Shown here piece by piece: positions 54,415-63,595 of a DNA stretch of 64,000 bases (positions are counted from its first letter, which is position 1; every line of letters begins with the position of its first letter). The position numbers and the translations under genes were made by a program. The stretch comes from Agarivorans sp. TSD2052 (GTDB lineage: Bacteria; Pseudomonadota; Gammaproteobacteria; Enterobacterales; Celerinatantimonadaceae). The stretch is taken from NCBI RefSeq assembly GCF_023238625.1, contig NZ_CP096670.1, positions 1,849,501-1,913,500 on the forward strand, in the 5' to 3' direction. The notes beneath the pieces are model-generated. The model ran no database searches. It had not been told where the DNA came from and worked only from the letters and a program-made list of their open reading frames with translations.

Positions 54415-57400
54415 ATGTTCGAAAAAGTATTGATAGCCAACCGTGGCGCGATTGCTTGTCGGATCATTCGAACCCTTAATAAAATGGGTATCGCCAGCGT
54501 TGCTATATACAGTGAAGCAGACGCAGACAGCTTACATATCAGCCAAGCAACCGAGGCCTATAGCCTAGGTGAAGGTGGCGCCAGTCAAACCTATTTAGAC
54601 ACCGACAAAATCTTTGATATCGCTAAACGTAGTGGTGCTCAAGCTATTCATCCGGGCTACGGCTTTTTAAGTGAAAACCAGCAATTTGTGCAGCAATGTG
54701 AGCAGCACGGTTTAGTATTTTTAGGCCCCACCGCCGAGCAAATGAACGCCTTTGGGCTGAAACACCGGGCGCGTGAGTTAGCCGAGCAGGCGCAAGTGCC
54801 TCTGCTACCAGGCAGTGGATTATTAGATAATAGCCAGCAAGCCTTAGAAGAAGCCGAAGGTTTGGGCTATCCGGTGATGTTAAAAAGTACCGCTGGCGGC
54901 GGCGGGATCGGCATGCAGCGCTGCGATAACCCAGAGCAGCTAAGCCAAGCGTTTGATAGCGTGAAGCGACTTAGCGAAAACAACTTTAGTAATGCCGGCT
55001 TATTTCTTGAAAAGTTTATTACTCAGGCTCGCCATATCGAAGTACAAGTATTTGGCAACGGCGAGGGAGAGATCATTACCCTTGGCGAGCGAGATTGTTC
55101 AGCGCAACGTCGCAACCAGAAGGTGATAGAAGAAACCCCAGCACCTAATCTTAGTGCTGCTTTACGTAGCCAAATACAACAAACGGCCAAGCAGTTAACC
55201 AGCAGTATTCATTACCGCAGTGCTGGCACCGTAGAGTTTGTTTTTGACCAAAAAACACAATCGTTTTATTTTCTTGAAGTGAACACTCGTCTACAGGTTG
55301 AGCACGGTGTGACTGAACTGATATATGGTGTCGATTTAGTCGAGTGGATGGTAGAGCTAGGCTACGCTCAATTTACCCAGCAAAGTGTTAGCTTAGACCA
55401 GCGAGCAGCTAATCTCAGCCCCAAAGGGCACGCTATTCAAGTGCGTTTATATGCCGAAGACCCTAACAAAGATTTTCAACCTAACGCGGGTTTACTTAGC
55501 CATGTAGCTTGGCCAAACCCTGCGCACTTGCTTAACAGTGACTTTCAGCAGTTACGGATTGACCATTGGATAGAAAGTGGCGTTGAAATATCGCCATTTT
55601 TTGACCCAATGTTAGCCAAGTTGCAGTTTTTAGCCGAAGATCGTGACACCGCCATTAGTGGTTTGTTAGCCAGTTTAGAGGCCAGCGAAGTCTATGGCAT
55701 CGAGCATAACCTTGCTTATTTAAAGCAGCTGTTGACCCTGCCAAGTCTGATTAGCGGTGAGCTGCTTACCAGCAGCCTTAATCAGTTTTCTTATCAAGCC
55801 GCGAGCGTGGATGTGCTGGCTCCCGGTACTCAAACGACTATTCAAGATTACCCCGCCCGAATGGGCTATTGGGATATTGGCGTGCCCCCATCTGGGCCAA
55901 TGGATGCGCTTAGCTTTCAATTAGTTAATCAGTTATTAGGCAATAAAGCACAGGCCGCCGGTTTAGAAATTACCTTGCAAGGGCCCAGTTTGCGTTTCAA
56001 CCAAACTTGCTTAATTGCCGTTGGCGGTGCCGATATCGAGATCTTTGTTGATAATACCGCCAAAGAGATGTGGCAAGTGATTAAAGTGGACGCCGGCCAA
56101 ACAGTACGTTTAGGTAAAGTGCTAGATCATGGCGCTCGTGCTTATATGGCGGTAAGTGGTGGCATTCAATGTCCTGATTATTTGGGCAGTAAATCCACCT
56201 TCACCCTGGGTCAATTTGGTGGGCACGCTGGCAGAGCACTGCGCAGCGGTGATGTATTGCAACTGGATCCGCTTGCTGCTTACACGCCTACCGACGAGTT
56301 TATTGTTGGCCGCGCGTTAACCACTACACCTGTCATCAATAAAGACTGGACTATTCATGTTATTTACGGCCCACACGGTGCCCCTGACTTTTTTACTGAT
56401 GACGACATTCAACAGTTTTTTTCGGCAAATTGGCAAGTGCATTTCAACTCTAGCCGCACCGGGGTAAGGTTAATTGGCCCTAAACCCGATTGGGCCCGAA
56501 CCGACGGCGGCGAAGCCGGTTTGCATCCCTCGAATATTCATGACAATGCCTATGCGGTTGGCACCATTGATTTTACCGGTGACATGCCAGTGATTTTAGG
56601 GCCAGACGGACCCAGCCTAGGCGGCTTTGTTTGCCCAGCTACCATCATTAAAGCTGACCTGTGGAAAATGGGGCAATTAAAAGCGGGTGACAGCATTCGC
56701 TTTGTGCCTGTTAGCATTGCCCAAGCTGAGGTAGCCGAACGCGAACAAAATAGCCTGTTATCTCAAGGGGCGGTAAAAGCCCTACAATTAGAAGCGGCGC
56801 CGTTATCTAGCCCAATCATTAAAACCTTAGCGGCCGAAAAATATGGTGAAAAAGTAGTTTACCGGCCGGCAGGTGAAGATTACCTGTTGGTAGAATATGG
56901 CCCACAACGATTAGACATAGCGCTACGTTTTCGGGTGCATGCGCTAATGCTTCGCTTACAAGGCATGGCGATAAATGGCATTGAAGAGCTCACCCCTGGT
57001 ATTCGCTCCTTGCAAATTCACTACGATAATTTGCAACTGCCATTGGCAGACCTGCTTGAGACTCTTGAGCAAGCCGAAGCAACACTAGGCGATATTAACC
57101 AACTCACTGTGCCAGCAAGGGTGGTGCATTTACCCTTGTCTTGGGATGACGAAGCTACCCGCCTAGCCATTCAAAAGTACAACGATGTGGTTCGTAAAGA
57201 TGCCCCTTGGTGTCCCGATAACATTGAGTTTATTCGTCGAATTAACGGCTTAGATTCGATCGAGCAAGTTAAAGAGATAGTCTTTAATGCCAATTACTTG
57301 GTCATGGGCTTGGGGGATGTTTACTTGGGAGCGCCAGTGGCTACACCCATTGACCCACGCCATCGCTTAGTGACCACTAAGTACAATCCGGCACGAACTT

Positions 57401-58059
57401 GGACCCCCGAAAATGCAGTGGGCATTGGTGGTGCTTATCTATGCGTTTACGGTATGGAAGGCCCAGGCGGGTATCAATTTGTGGGTCGCACCTTGCAAAT
57501 GTGGAATCGCTACCGACAAACCGAAGAATTTAGCAAACCTTGGTTATTACGCTTTTTTGACCAGATAAAATTTTACCCCGTCAGCGCAGATGAATTAAAA
57601 CAAATTCGCAAAGACTTCCCGCGTGGTGATTACCCCTTAAAAATTGAAAACACCGAATTTAGTCTACATGGTTACCAGCAACTACTTGAGCAGCAACAAG
57701 ACAGCATTCAGCAGTTTAAACAAGTGCAGCAACAGGCCTTTGAAGCCGAGCGTCAACGTTGGGAAGAAACCGGCCAAGCGCACTTTGCCAGTGAAGTGGT
57801 CGAGCAAACGCAACACCAAGAAAACCAGCTAACAGACAACCAAGTGGCTATCGATAGCCATGTAGCCGGTAATCTTTGGCAAGTGATGGTAGAGCCCGGC
57901 CAGCAAGTAAAAAGTGGCCAAGTAGTCGCGGTATTAGAAGCAATGAAAATGGAACTAGAGGTATTGGCGCCGCAGAGTGGCACCATAACCCAACTTAACT
58001 TAAGCCAAGGCTCGCAGGTTCAAGCTGGGCAACGTTTAATGGTCATGGAGGCTTTATAA
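54415..58059 (+). CDS. biotin-dependent guanidine (urea-type) carboxylase
   Basis: The 1214-residue enzyme has: biotin carboxylase at about 1-450 (KSTAGGGGIGMQ near 160, GERDCSAQRRNQKVIEETPAP, NTRLQVEHGVTELIYG); a KipA/AHS2-like carboxyltransferase half at about 465-780 (PPSGPMDALSFQL, GPHGAPDFF, GLHPSNIHDNAYAVG); a KipI/AHS1-like half at about 800-1090 (DAPWCPDNIEFIRRINGL, GLGDVYLGAPVATPIDPRHRLVTTKYNPARTW); and a biotinyl domain with EAMKM near 1180. ATG 54415 (MFEKVLIANRGAIACRI) follows AGGTGA. Sequence class is urea carboxylase, but a guanidine riboswitch and the DUF1989 pair point to guanidine as substrate. One-base overlap with the next gene. Confidence 0.92.
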   Translation: MFEKVLIANRGAIACRIIRTLNKMGIASVAIYSEADADSLHISQATEAYSLGEGGASQTYLDTDKIFDIAKRSGAQAIHPGYGFLSENQQFVQQCEQHGLVFLGPTAEQMNAFGLKHRARELAEQAQVPLLPGSGLLDNSQQALEEAEGLGYPVMLKSTAGGGGIGMQRCDNPEQLSQAFDSVKRLSENNFSNAGLFLEKFITQARHIEVQVFGNGEGEIITLGERDCSAQRRNQKVIEETPAPNLSAALRSQIQQTAKQLTSSIHYRSAGTVEFVFDQKTQSFYFLEVNTRLQVEHGVTELIYGVDLVEWMVELGYAQFTQQSVSLDQRAANLSPKGHAIQVRLYAEDPNKDFQPNAGLLSHVAWPNPAHLLNSDFQQLRIDHWIESGVEISPFFDPMLAKLQFLAEDRDTAISGLLASLEASEVYGIEHNLAYLKQLLTLPSLISGELLTSSLNQFSYQAASVDVLAPGTQTTIQDYPARMGYWDIGVPPSGPMDALSFQLVNQLLGNKAQAAGLEITLQGPSLRFNQTCLIAVGGADIEIFVDNTAKEMWQVIKVDAGQTVRLGKVLDHGARAYMAVSGGIQCPDYLGSKSTFTLGQFGGHAGRALRSGDVLQLDPLAAYTPTDEFIVGRALTTTPVINKDWTIHVIYGPHGAPDFFTDDDIQQFFSANWQVHFNSSRTGVRLIGPKPDWARTDGGEAGLHPSNIHDNAYAVGTIDFTGDMPVILGPDGPSLGGFVCPATIIKADLWKMGQLKAGDSIRFVPVSIAQAEVAEREQNSLLSQGAVKALQLEAAPLSSPIIKTLAAEKYGEKVVYRPAGEDYLLVEYGPQRLDIALRFRVHALMLRLQGMAINGIEELTPGIRSLQIHYDNLQLPLADLLETLEQAEATLGDINQLTVPARVVHLPLSWDDEATRLAIQKYNDVVRKDAPWCPDNIEFIRRINGLDSIEQVKEIVFNANYLVMGLGDVYLGAPVATPIDPRHRLVTTKYNPARTWTPENAVGIGGAYLCVYGMEGPGGYQFVGRTLQMWNRYRQTEEFSKPWLLRFFDQIKFYPVSADELKQIRKDFPRGDYPLKIENTEFSLHGYQQLLEQQQDSIQQFKQVQQQAFEAERQRWEETGQAHFASEVVEQTQHQENQLTDNQVAIDSHVAGNLWQVMVEPGQQVKSGQVVAVLEAMKMELEVLAPQSGTITQLNLSQGSQVQAGQRLMVMEAL

Positions 58060-59873
58060 TGGAACAAACCTATACAATCGAGCAGCTACGCGCAGCGTAT
58101 ACTGAACAACAATTTAGCCCCGCTGACTACCTCAAGCAGCAGCTTAGTATGGCCAGAGCCGACAGTCATAACTGTTGGTTATCGTTAATTAGCGACAGCC
58201 AGCTAGACAGCTATTTAGCGGGCTTAGCCAGTCAAGATATCAACGACTTACCCTTATATGGTGTGCCGTTTGCGGTAAAAGACAATATTGATGTTGCCGG
58301 TTTAAATACGACGGCAGGCTGTAAAGAATATAGCTACCAACCAGAGCAAAATGCCTTCGTGGTTGACATGTTGATCAAGGCGGGGGCAGTGCCTTTAGGT
58401 AAAACTAACCTTGACCAATTTGCTACCGGTTTATCGGGCACTCGCAGCCCTTGGGGGCCAGTTACCAATAGCTTTGACCCCGACTATATCTCTGGTGGAT
58501 CTAGTTCAGGTAGTGCTGTATCCGTTGCCACTGGGCAAGTTTGTTTCTCATTAGGTACCGATACTGCCGGTTCGGGGCGCGTACCCGCGGCACTCAATAA
58601 TATCTTAGGCTTAAAGGCAACGAAGGGTTTGGTGAGCTGTAGTGGGGTGGTGCCTGCTTGCAAAAGTCTAGATTGCGTGACCATTTTTGCTCACACTAGC
58701 GATGACCTAAATGTGCTGTTAGAGGTAGCGGGGCAATACGACAGCAGTGATTGTTATGCTCGCCAAAACCGCGATAGCAATCATGCAGGTTTGTACCTAG
58801 CCGCTAAAGAGTTAACCGGCTACAAAATAGCAGTGCCACAAGCCGAGCAATTAGAGTTTTTTGGTAACCAAGATACCCAACATTTATTTGCTGAGAGCTT
58901 AAATAAACTGCAACAATTAGGCGCAGAGCTGGTAGAAATTGATTTTGAACCGTTTTTAACGGCTGCCAAGCTGCTCTATGAAGGCCCTTGGGTTGCCGAG
59001 CGTTATGCGGCGATTGAATCATTTATGGAGCAAGACCCCAGCCGTTGCCTACCGGTTATTCAAACCATTATTGGTGGAGCGAAAAGCGTGACCGGGGTAG
59101 AGGCCTTTAAGGCCTTTTATAAGCTGCAAGCCTATAAAAATATTTGTGACCCTATTGTTGAACAGTTTGATGCCATTGTTACACCGACAGCGGGTAGCAC
59201 TTACACCATTGCGCAACTAAACGCCGACCCTATTCAGCTCAATTCGAATATGGGGTATTACACTAACTTTATGAACTTATTAGATTACAGCGCCATCTCT
59301 GTACCTGCTGGCTTTCAAGCCTCAGGTTTACCTTTTGGTATCACCTTGTTTAGCCAAGCTTATGCAGACCGTAAATTATTGAGCATGGCGGCCTTAATTC
59401 AACAAAGCAATGGTTATGCCTTAGGTGCTACTAAGCAAGCGTTGCCGCAGTTAAAAGCGGTAGATACAACGCAATATACTCGCCAAGATAGCCTGCAAAT
59501 AGTGGTGTGTGGTGCGCACCTCTCAGGTTTAGCGTTAAACCATCAATTATTAGAACGAGAAGCAACATTAATTAAGACCAGCACTACCTCTAAAAATTAT
59601 CGGTTTTATGCACTCGCAGGTGGGCCACCGGCTAGGCCTGGCTTGATCCGTGATGAAGAGAATGGCGAACAAATCGCGGTTGAAGTATGGAGTATACCCA
59701 CTAAACATGTGGGCAGTTTTTTACAAGGTATCCCTCAGCCCCTTGGGCTTGGCAAAGTAGAGCTTGCCGATGGCCAATGGCTAACCAGTTTTATCTGTGA
59801 AGGCTATGCCATTAGCGGTGCCACAGATATTACCCATTTGGCCAGTTGGCGGGCATATCTAGACAGCCTGTAA
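58059..59873 (+). CDS. atzF: allophanate hydrolase
   Basis: The 604-residue amidase-signature enzyme hydrolyses allophanate to ammonia and CO2. The catalytic Ser-cisSer-Lys triad is visible as Lys74 (FAVKDN), Ser148 (GGSSSGS) and nucleophile Ser172 (GTDTAGSGR). The amidase domain spans about 1-460; the C-terminal domain (about 475-604: VVCGAHLSGLALNHQLLEREA, FYALAGGPPARPGL) is the AtzF/DUR1 allophanate hydrolase C-domain. Last step of the guanidine or urea amidolyase route. Start overlaps the carboxylase stop by one base. Confidence 0.95.
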   Translation: MEQTYTIEQLRAAYTEQQFSPADYLKQQLSMARADSHNCWLSLISDSQLDSYLAGLASQDINDLPLYGVPFAVKDNIDVAGLNTTAGCKEYSYQPEQNAFVVDMLIKAGAVPLGKTNLDQFATGLSGTRSPWGPVTNSFDPDYISGGSSSGSAVSVATGQVCFSLGTDTAGSGRVPAALNNILGLKATKGLVSCSGVVPACKSLDCVTIFAHTSDDLNVLLEVAGQYDSSDCYARQNRDSNHAGLYLAAKELTGYKIAVPQAEQLEFFGNQDTQHLFAESLNKLQQLGAELVEIDFEPFLTAAKLLYEGPWVAERYAAIESFMEQDPSRCLPVIQTIIGGAKSVTGVEAFKAFYKLQAYKNICDPIVEQFDAIVTPTAGSTYTIAQLNADPIQLNSNMGYYTNFMNLLDYSAISVPAGFQASGLPFGITLFSQAYADRKLLSMAALIQQSNGYALGATKQALPQLKAVDTTQYTRQDSLQIVVCGAHLSGLALNHQLLEREATLIKTSTTSKNYRFYALAGGPPARPGLIRDEENGEQIAVEVWSIPTKHVGSFLQGIPQPLGLGKVELADGQWLTSFICEGYAISGATDITHLASWRAYLDSL

Positions 59874-59892
59874 GTTACTTGCTACTCACCCT

Positions 59893-59918
59893 AAAAAACC
59901 AGCCTTAGCTGGTTTTTT
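59893..59918. terminator. bidirectional terminator ending the guanidine operon
   Basis: AAAAAACCAGC / GCTGGTTTTTT with a CTTA loop, between atzF and the convergent LysE gene. Confidence 0.92.
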
Positions 59919-59937
59919 GTTAGATTAATGGGTGAGA

Positions 59938-60615
59938 TTAGCTAGAGATTAACCAAGCGCCTACGCCAATCATTAAGCTACCCGAAATACGGTTGAGTAA
60001 ACGCACGTTACCACTTTTGTTCAAAAATACCCGCAGCGTTTTACCGCCCGTGGCATACAGTGTCATACAGACAAACTCAGATACTAAAATGATACTCACC
60101 AATAGACTAAGCTGCAGACCAATTGATTGGTCGGCTTGAATAAATGGCGGTAGCAGGGAGATCATAAACGCCCAACCTTTTGGGTTGGCAATAGCGGTAA
60201 CAAAGCCTTGAATGGCTAATTGCCAACGGTTAACTTGTACCTGTTCAGCAATTTTATCCGGTATGGCCATTTTGCCTCTAGAGCGCCACATCTGAATACC
60301 TAGATAAGCGAGGTAGGCGCCACCCATCCACTTAAATACAATGAAAATATCTGGGTAGCGAAGCATTACTGCCGCAACCCCGAGTACAGCGAGAATCGCC
60401 ACAATGCCCACACCTACCATCTCTCCAAGCATCATCCAAAAAGTACGGCGTAAGCCAATGGTCATGCCCAGGGTCATGGCTAAGGTCATACACATGCCTG
60501 GCGTTATCGAAACAAAAAAGAAGGTAGGGATAAATATTAATAGAACAGACAAATCCATGGTGGTTCCATTGGCAATCAGCAAAAAGGTAGTGTACATAGC
60601 AAGTGGTTTAGTCAA
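59938..60615 (-). CDS. LysE-family exporter
   Basis: Membrane protein of 206 residues from ATG 60558 (MDLSVLLIFIPTFFFVSITPGMCMTLAM), or 225 from 60615; the shorter form fits the family. SITPGMCM is the N-terminal LysE/RhtB motif and ITAIANPKGWAFMISLLPPF (written VTAIANPKGWAFMISLLPPF in this protein) the NPK segment. Substrate unknown. Convergent with the guanidine operon. It differs clearly from the exporter at 7154-7789. Confidence 0.85.
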   Translation of the reverse strand: MTKPLAMYTTFLLIANGTTMDLSVLLIFIPTFFFVSITPGMCMTLAMTLGMTIGLRRTFWMMLGEMVGVGIVAILAVLGVAAVMLRYPDIFIVFKWMGGAYLAYLGIQMWRSRGKMAIPDKIAEQVQVNRWQLAIQGFVTAIANPKGWAFMISLLPPFIQADQSIGLQLSLLVSIILVSEFVCMTLYATGGKTLRVFLNKSGNVRLLNRISGSLMIGVGAWLISS

Positions 60616-60782
60616 AAGCTAAAATTAACGTTTTTTATTAGCCTCCTGGTGAGTTTAAGGTGCTTAACAGTAGTGGCCGTTGCTAGCGTGCATTGGGAGG
60701 CAGTAACCACAGATAAGTCGTAGTTAAATGGTTGATATCTAGGTATGATATTAATTCCTTACTATATTAGTAGTATTTTATT

Positions 60783-61559
60783 ATGAATAAAGACGTTTGC
60801 CTACACGCGGCAGCGGTGTTGCTTAAAAATCGTAATACTAGCTTAAAAGTACCGCGCCTAAAGCCTGAGTTACGACCCAAATCGATAGATGACGCACTTG
60901 GTATACAAGCGGCCATGGCTGAATTACGCCAAGATAGCGTAGGCGGTTGGAAGTGTTTATTACCGATTGCTGCAGACAAACTGATAGTGGCACCGATTTT
61001 TGCCGATGATATACAAAGTGGTCGCCAGTGTGAGTTAATGGCCGATACAGGTGTTGCCAAGGTAGAGCCTGAAATTGCGTTTGTACTGGCTAAAGATTTA
61101 CCGGCCCAAACCGATGATTATAGCGAAGCGCAAATTAACGATGCTATTGGTGATTGTCACATGGCATTAGAGCTGATTCAGCGCCGCTTTGCCGATAGCG
61201 AACAGGCGAGTTTTTTTGAAGTATTAGCGGATGGATTAGTAAACCAAGGCTTATTTTTAGGCCCCAAGTTAGACAAACAAAAAGCGTTGGCTGCTAGCCT
61301 CATCAATTTAAGTATCACTCAGGGTGATGCCACCCAATTATATGACGGTAAACACCCTAATCAAAATCCTGTTAGCCCCATTTATTGGTTAATCAATTAC
61401 ATGTCTAAACGTGGGGTAAGCTTTAGGGCGGGTCAGGCATTAATCACAGGGTCGTATGCAGGGGTGTTAGAGTTAGCGTTTGATTGCCTAAATGACATTG
61501 AGTATCAACACTTAGGCGCTTATCAAATTGAATTTATTGCTAAAAAGGTACACCGCTAA
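60783..61559 (+). CDS. fumarylacetoacetate hydrolase-fold protein, 2-keto-4-pentenoate hydratase-like
   Basis: The 258-residue protein resembles the hydratase/decarboxylase branch (MhpD, TesE, DmpH): SIDDALGIQAAMAELR near 36, GGWKCLLP near 54, VEPEIAFVLAKDLP near 92-105 (metal-binding Glu pair), CHMALELIQRRF near 126, and C-terminal GQALITGSYAGVLEL. It could act on a 2-keto acid, but no aromatic-degradation genes adjoin it, so the substrate is unknown. Alone on its transcript. Confidence 0.75.
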   Translation: MNKDVCLHAAAVLLKNRNTSLKVPRLKPELRPKSIDDALGIQAAMAELRQDSVGGWKCLLPIAADKLIVAPIFADDIQSGRQCELMADTGVAKVEPEIAFVLAKDLPAQTDDYSEAQINDAIGDCHMALELIQRRFADSEQASFFEVLADGLVNQGLFLGPKLDKQKALAASLINLSITQGDATQLYDGKHPNQNPVSPIYWLINYMSKRGVSFRAGQALITGSYAGVLELAFDCLNDIEYQHLGAYQIEFIAKKVHR

Positions 61560-61640
61560 GTAGGGTGATGAAAAGGGGTTAACAGTTTGCATGGTTGATA
61601 GCGATTTTAGCAGGCGAAAACAGCGTGAGGCTATACAGTT

Positions 61641-61664
61641 CAGCCCACGCTGGCGGCGCGGGCT
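61641..61664. other. GC-rich stem-loop between convergent genes
   Basis: CAGCCC-A-CGC / GCG-C-GGGCTG with a five-base loop, between the hydratase-like gene and the methyltransferase gene. No clear T-run, so terminator role is doubtful. Confidence 0.4.
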
Positions 61665-61671
61665 GGAGAGC

Positions 61672-62322
61672 CTAACGTTTAAATTTTAAAATATGGCCTT
61701 TAAATTCGTTTTCTAGATAGGCGGTTAGTGTTGGCTTTATATGGTCTGAGCTAAAGCCAAAATCCATCATTTTTTTGCTTATTTTGTTTTTTCTGCCTCG
61801 CCCTGGGTCAACCAATATCACCTCACAGTTAGGTTTAGCGTGCGCTTCGATAAAAGATGCAAGCAAATTGATATGTTCGTCTTCATACAGTAAATCACTG
61901 CCAATAATTAGGTCAAACTGTCCTAAATCGTCGTTGCTGTCGGCCCAACCGGTTCGTTCATAAGTGATAGGGCTATCTTGGTTTAGGGTGGTATTTCGCA
62001 GTAAAAACTTGCCCACTTCAGGGTGGTAGTCGGTAGCCGTAATATCGGCGTGACGTTTGTTAAGCAGCAAGCTAGATAAAGCCATACCACAACCCACTTC
62101 CAATATTCGTTTATTCGCTATTTGGTAATCTGAAATGTAATGCGCCAGCACTAAACTTGAGGGATAAATGATGCCAAATATTGGCCATGATGCTGAGGAT
62201 ATACCGAGTTTTTTGGCAATATCGTCGGGATCAGAAAATTGCTGGTTATCTCGTAAAGTACAAAGATGAATATCAGTTTTACCAAATTCTACAGTTTGGT
62301 AATTATAACGAAGCGGTGTCAT
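61672..62322 (-). CDS. class I SAM-dependent methyltransferase (METTL16/EEF-KMT-like fold family)
   Basis: The 216-residue protein has a Rossmann methyltransferase core: motif I ILEVGCGMALSSLLL near 95, post-I TATDYHPEVGKFLLRN near 120, and motif IV DLIIGSDLLYEDEHI near 155. The pattern GSDLLYE resembles small protein-lysine methyltransferases of the METTL21/VCPKMT type. N-terminal beta strands precede the core. The substrate is unknown and the neighbours do not help. Confidence 0.75.
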   Translation of the reverse strand: MTPLRYNYQTVEFGKTDIHLCTLRDNQQFSDPDDIAKKLGISSASWPIFGIIYPSSLVLAHYISDYQIANKRILEVGCGMALSSLLLNKRHADITATDYHPEVGKFLLRNTTLNQDSPITYERTGWADSNDDLGQFDLIIGSDLLYEDEHINLLASFIEAHAKPNCEVILVDPGRGRKNKISKKMMDFGFSSDHIKPTLTAYLENEFKGHILKFKR

Positions 62323-62733
62323 CGAGCTGCCTAATGTTGGCGCTGAGCCAGCTATCTGGCGATAAATGACAAAACGGGAATGAGGCTCAAGGGTACAGTA
62401 AGCCCCTTAAATAACAACGGATTTAGTACATTATCTGGCTAAAGCCGATAAATAGCCCCATATAGTTTGAGCAATATGTATATAGCACGCAAGCTGTCTG
62501 AGGAGCCAATATAGCCTCGTTATATAGCTGACAATATAACGACAGTTGTTGCCTAAGTAACAAACCCCATTCTTTGGTATTTAATGCAAGCCCCTTATTT
62601 TAGCGGCTTCTAGCGTGTTACTGGCTTGGCTCTAGATTTGCAATTGAGTTCATTAAAGCGGTTATTCAGTAAGCCTTGCTAATAGTAGCGGGGCAAATAG
62701 CTGACCAAGCGGCGTTATATAGGACGGTATACA
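62323..62733. other. modE upstream region, 411 bp
   Basis: No gene seen. Contains one strong ModE box and a second weaker one overlapping the modE start (separate entries), plus a further TATATAGCACG half-like site near 62480-62490. The methyltransferase promoter should lie at the other end. Confidence 0.5.
62517..62542. promoter_or_regulatory. ModE operator, strong match
   Basis: CGTTATAT - 8 bases - ATATAACG is a perfect palindrome (62518-62541). It matches the molybdate-ModE operator pattern CGnTATATA...TATAnCG of E. coli modABC. It lies 190 bp before modE. Confidence 0.82.
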
Positions 62734-62735
62734 GT
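62713..62735. promoter_or_regulatory. second, weaker ModE-like site over the modE start
   Basis: CGTTATAT (62713-62720), then AGGAC, then GGTATACAG running into the GTG start codon. One half matches perfectly and the other poorly. If real, ModE would occlude its own ribosome-binding region DNA, consistent with autorepression. Confidence 0.5.
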
Positions 62736-63570
62736 GGGTAAAATTAAATCTAGTCATCATACCGCTGCGGGTCATGGCAATATTGCCCGCAGCCAGTTAG
62801 CGCCATTTCTTAGTGACCATAGAATAAAGCTGTTAGATGCCATTCATCAGCATGGTTCTTTAAGTGCGGCAGCACGTGCATTGCCAATGTCTTATAAGGC
62901 GGCTTGGGACGCTTTAGATGCCATGAACAACTTAGCTGATCAGCCGCTAGTGGTTAAACACAGTGGCGGTAAACAGGGTGGGGGGACTAGCCTAACCCGC
63001 TATGCCTTGCGTTTAGTCGCGTTGTATAAAGCTTTAGACCAAGAATACCAACAAGCCTATCAGCAGCTAGAACCCAAGTTACACGCCCCCCTTAGTGAAG
63101 ACGATTTACACGTTGCCCAATATCGCCAATTGCTGCGCCGAATGAGCGTGCGCAGCAGTGCCCGAAACCAACTCGCTGGCACAGTGGTAGCGATTAGTTT
63201 AGGCGCGGTAAACAGCCTAGTGAAGGTAGAAGTTTCAGAAGGGGTAATTATCGTGGCAATGATTAGTTGTGAGTCTTTAAGCCCCTTATCTATAGCGGTT
63301 GGTAGTCAGGTTTTGTGTTTGATAAAAGCCTCTCATATGATGGTTCAACCGCCCAATCAACATCAACTATTCACCAATAACCAATTATTAGCAAAGGTAG
63401 CGCGGATCACTAAAGGCGCGGTATGTGACGACATCAGCATGACGATTGCCGGACAGAAAACGCTGGCAGCGGTGGTGCCTTGCGAAACCGTAGCAAGCTT
63501 AGCCTTAGCAGAATCGAGCCAGGTTACTGTTAGCTTTTCGGCTTCTTCAGTGATTGTTTGTTGTTATTAA
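62734..63570 (+). CDS. modE: molybdate-responsive regulator ModE
   Basis: The 278-residue protein has an N-terminal winged HTH (about 30-110: RIKLLDAIHQHGSLSAAARALPMSYKAAWDALDAMNN, then GGKQGGGTSLT) and two Mop/TOBE domains (about 138-205 and 210-275: RNQLAGTVVAISLGAVNSLVKVEV and NQLLAKVARITKGAVCDDISM) that bind molybdate or tungstate. GTG start at 62734. It sits 25 bp before modA, giving a self-regulated modE-modA(BC) arrangement. Confidence 0.93.
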   Translation: MGKIKSSHHTAAGHGNIARSQLAPFLSDHRIKLLDAIHQHGSLSAAARALPMSYKAAWDALDAMNNLADQPLVVKHSGGKQGGGTSLTRYALRLVALYKALDQEYQQAYQQLEPKLHAPLSEDDLHVAQYRQLLRRMSVRSSARNQLAGTVVAISLGAVNSLVKVEVSEGVIIVAMISCESLSPLSIAVGSQVLCLIKASHMMVQPPNQHQLFTNNQLLAKVARITKGAVCDDISMTIAGQKTLAAVVPCETVASLALAESSQVTVSFSASSVIVCCY

Positions 63571-63595
63571 CAGTGACCCCAAGGAGTGGTTAAGC

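Noticed and set aside
54415-59873. Plain urea amidolyase system
   Set aside because: Enzyme families alone would allow urea, but the guanidine-I riboswitch and DUF1989 pair argue for guanidine. Not excluded absolutely; the pocket residue test is listed in the findings.
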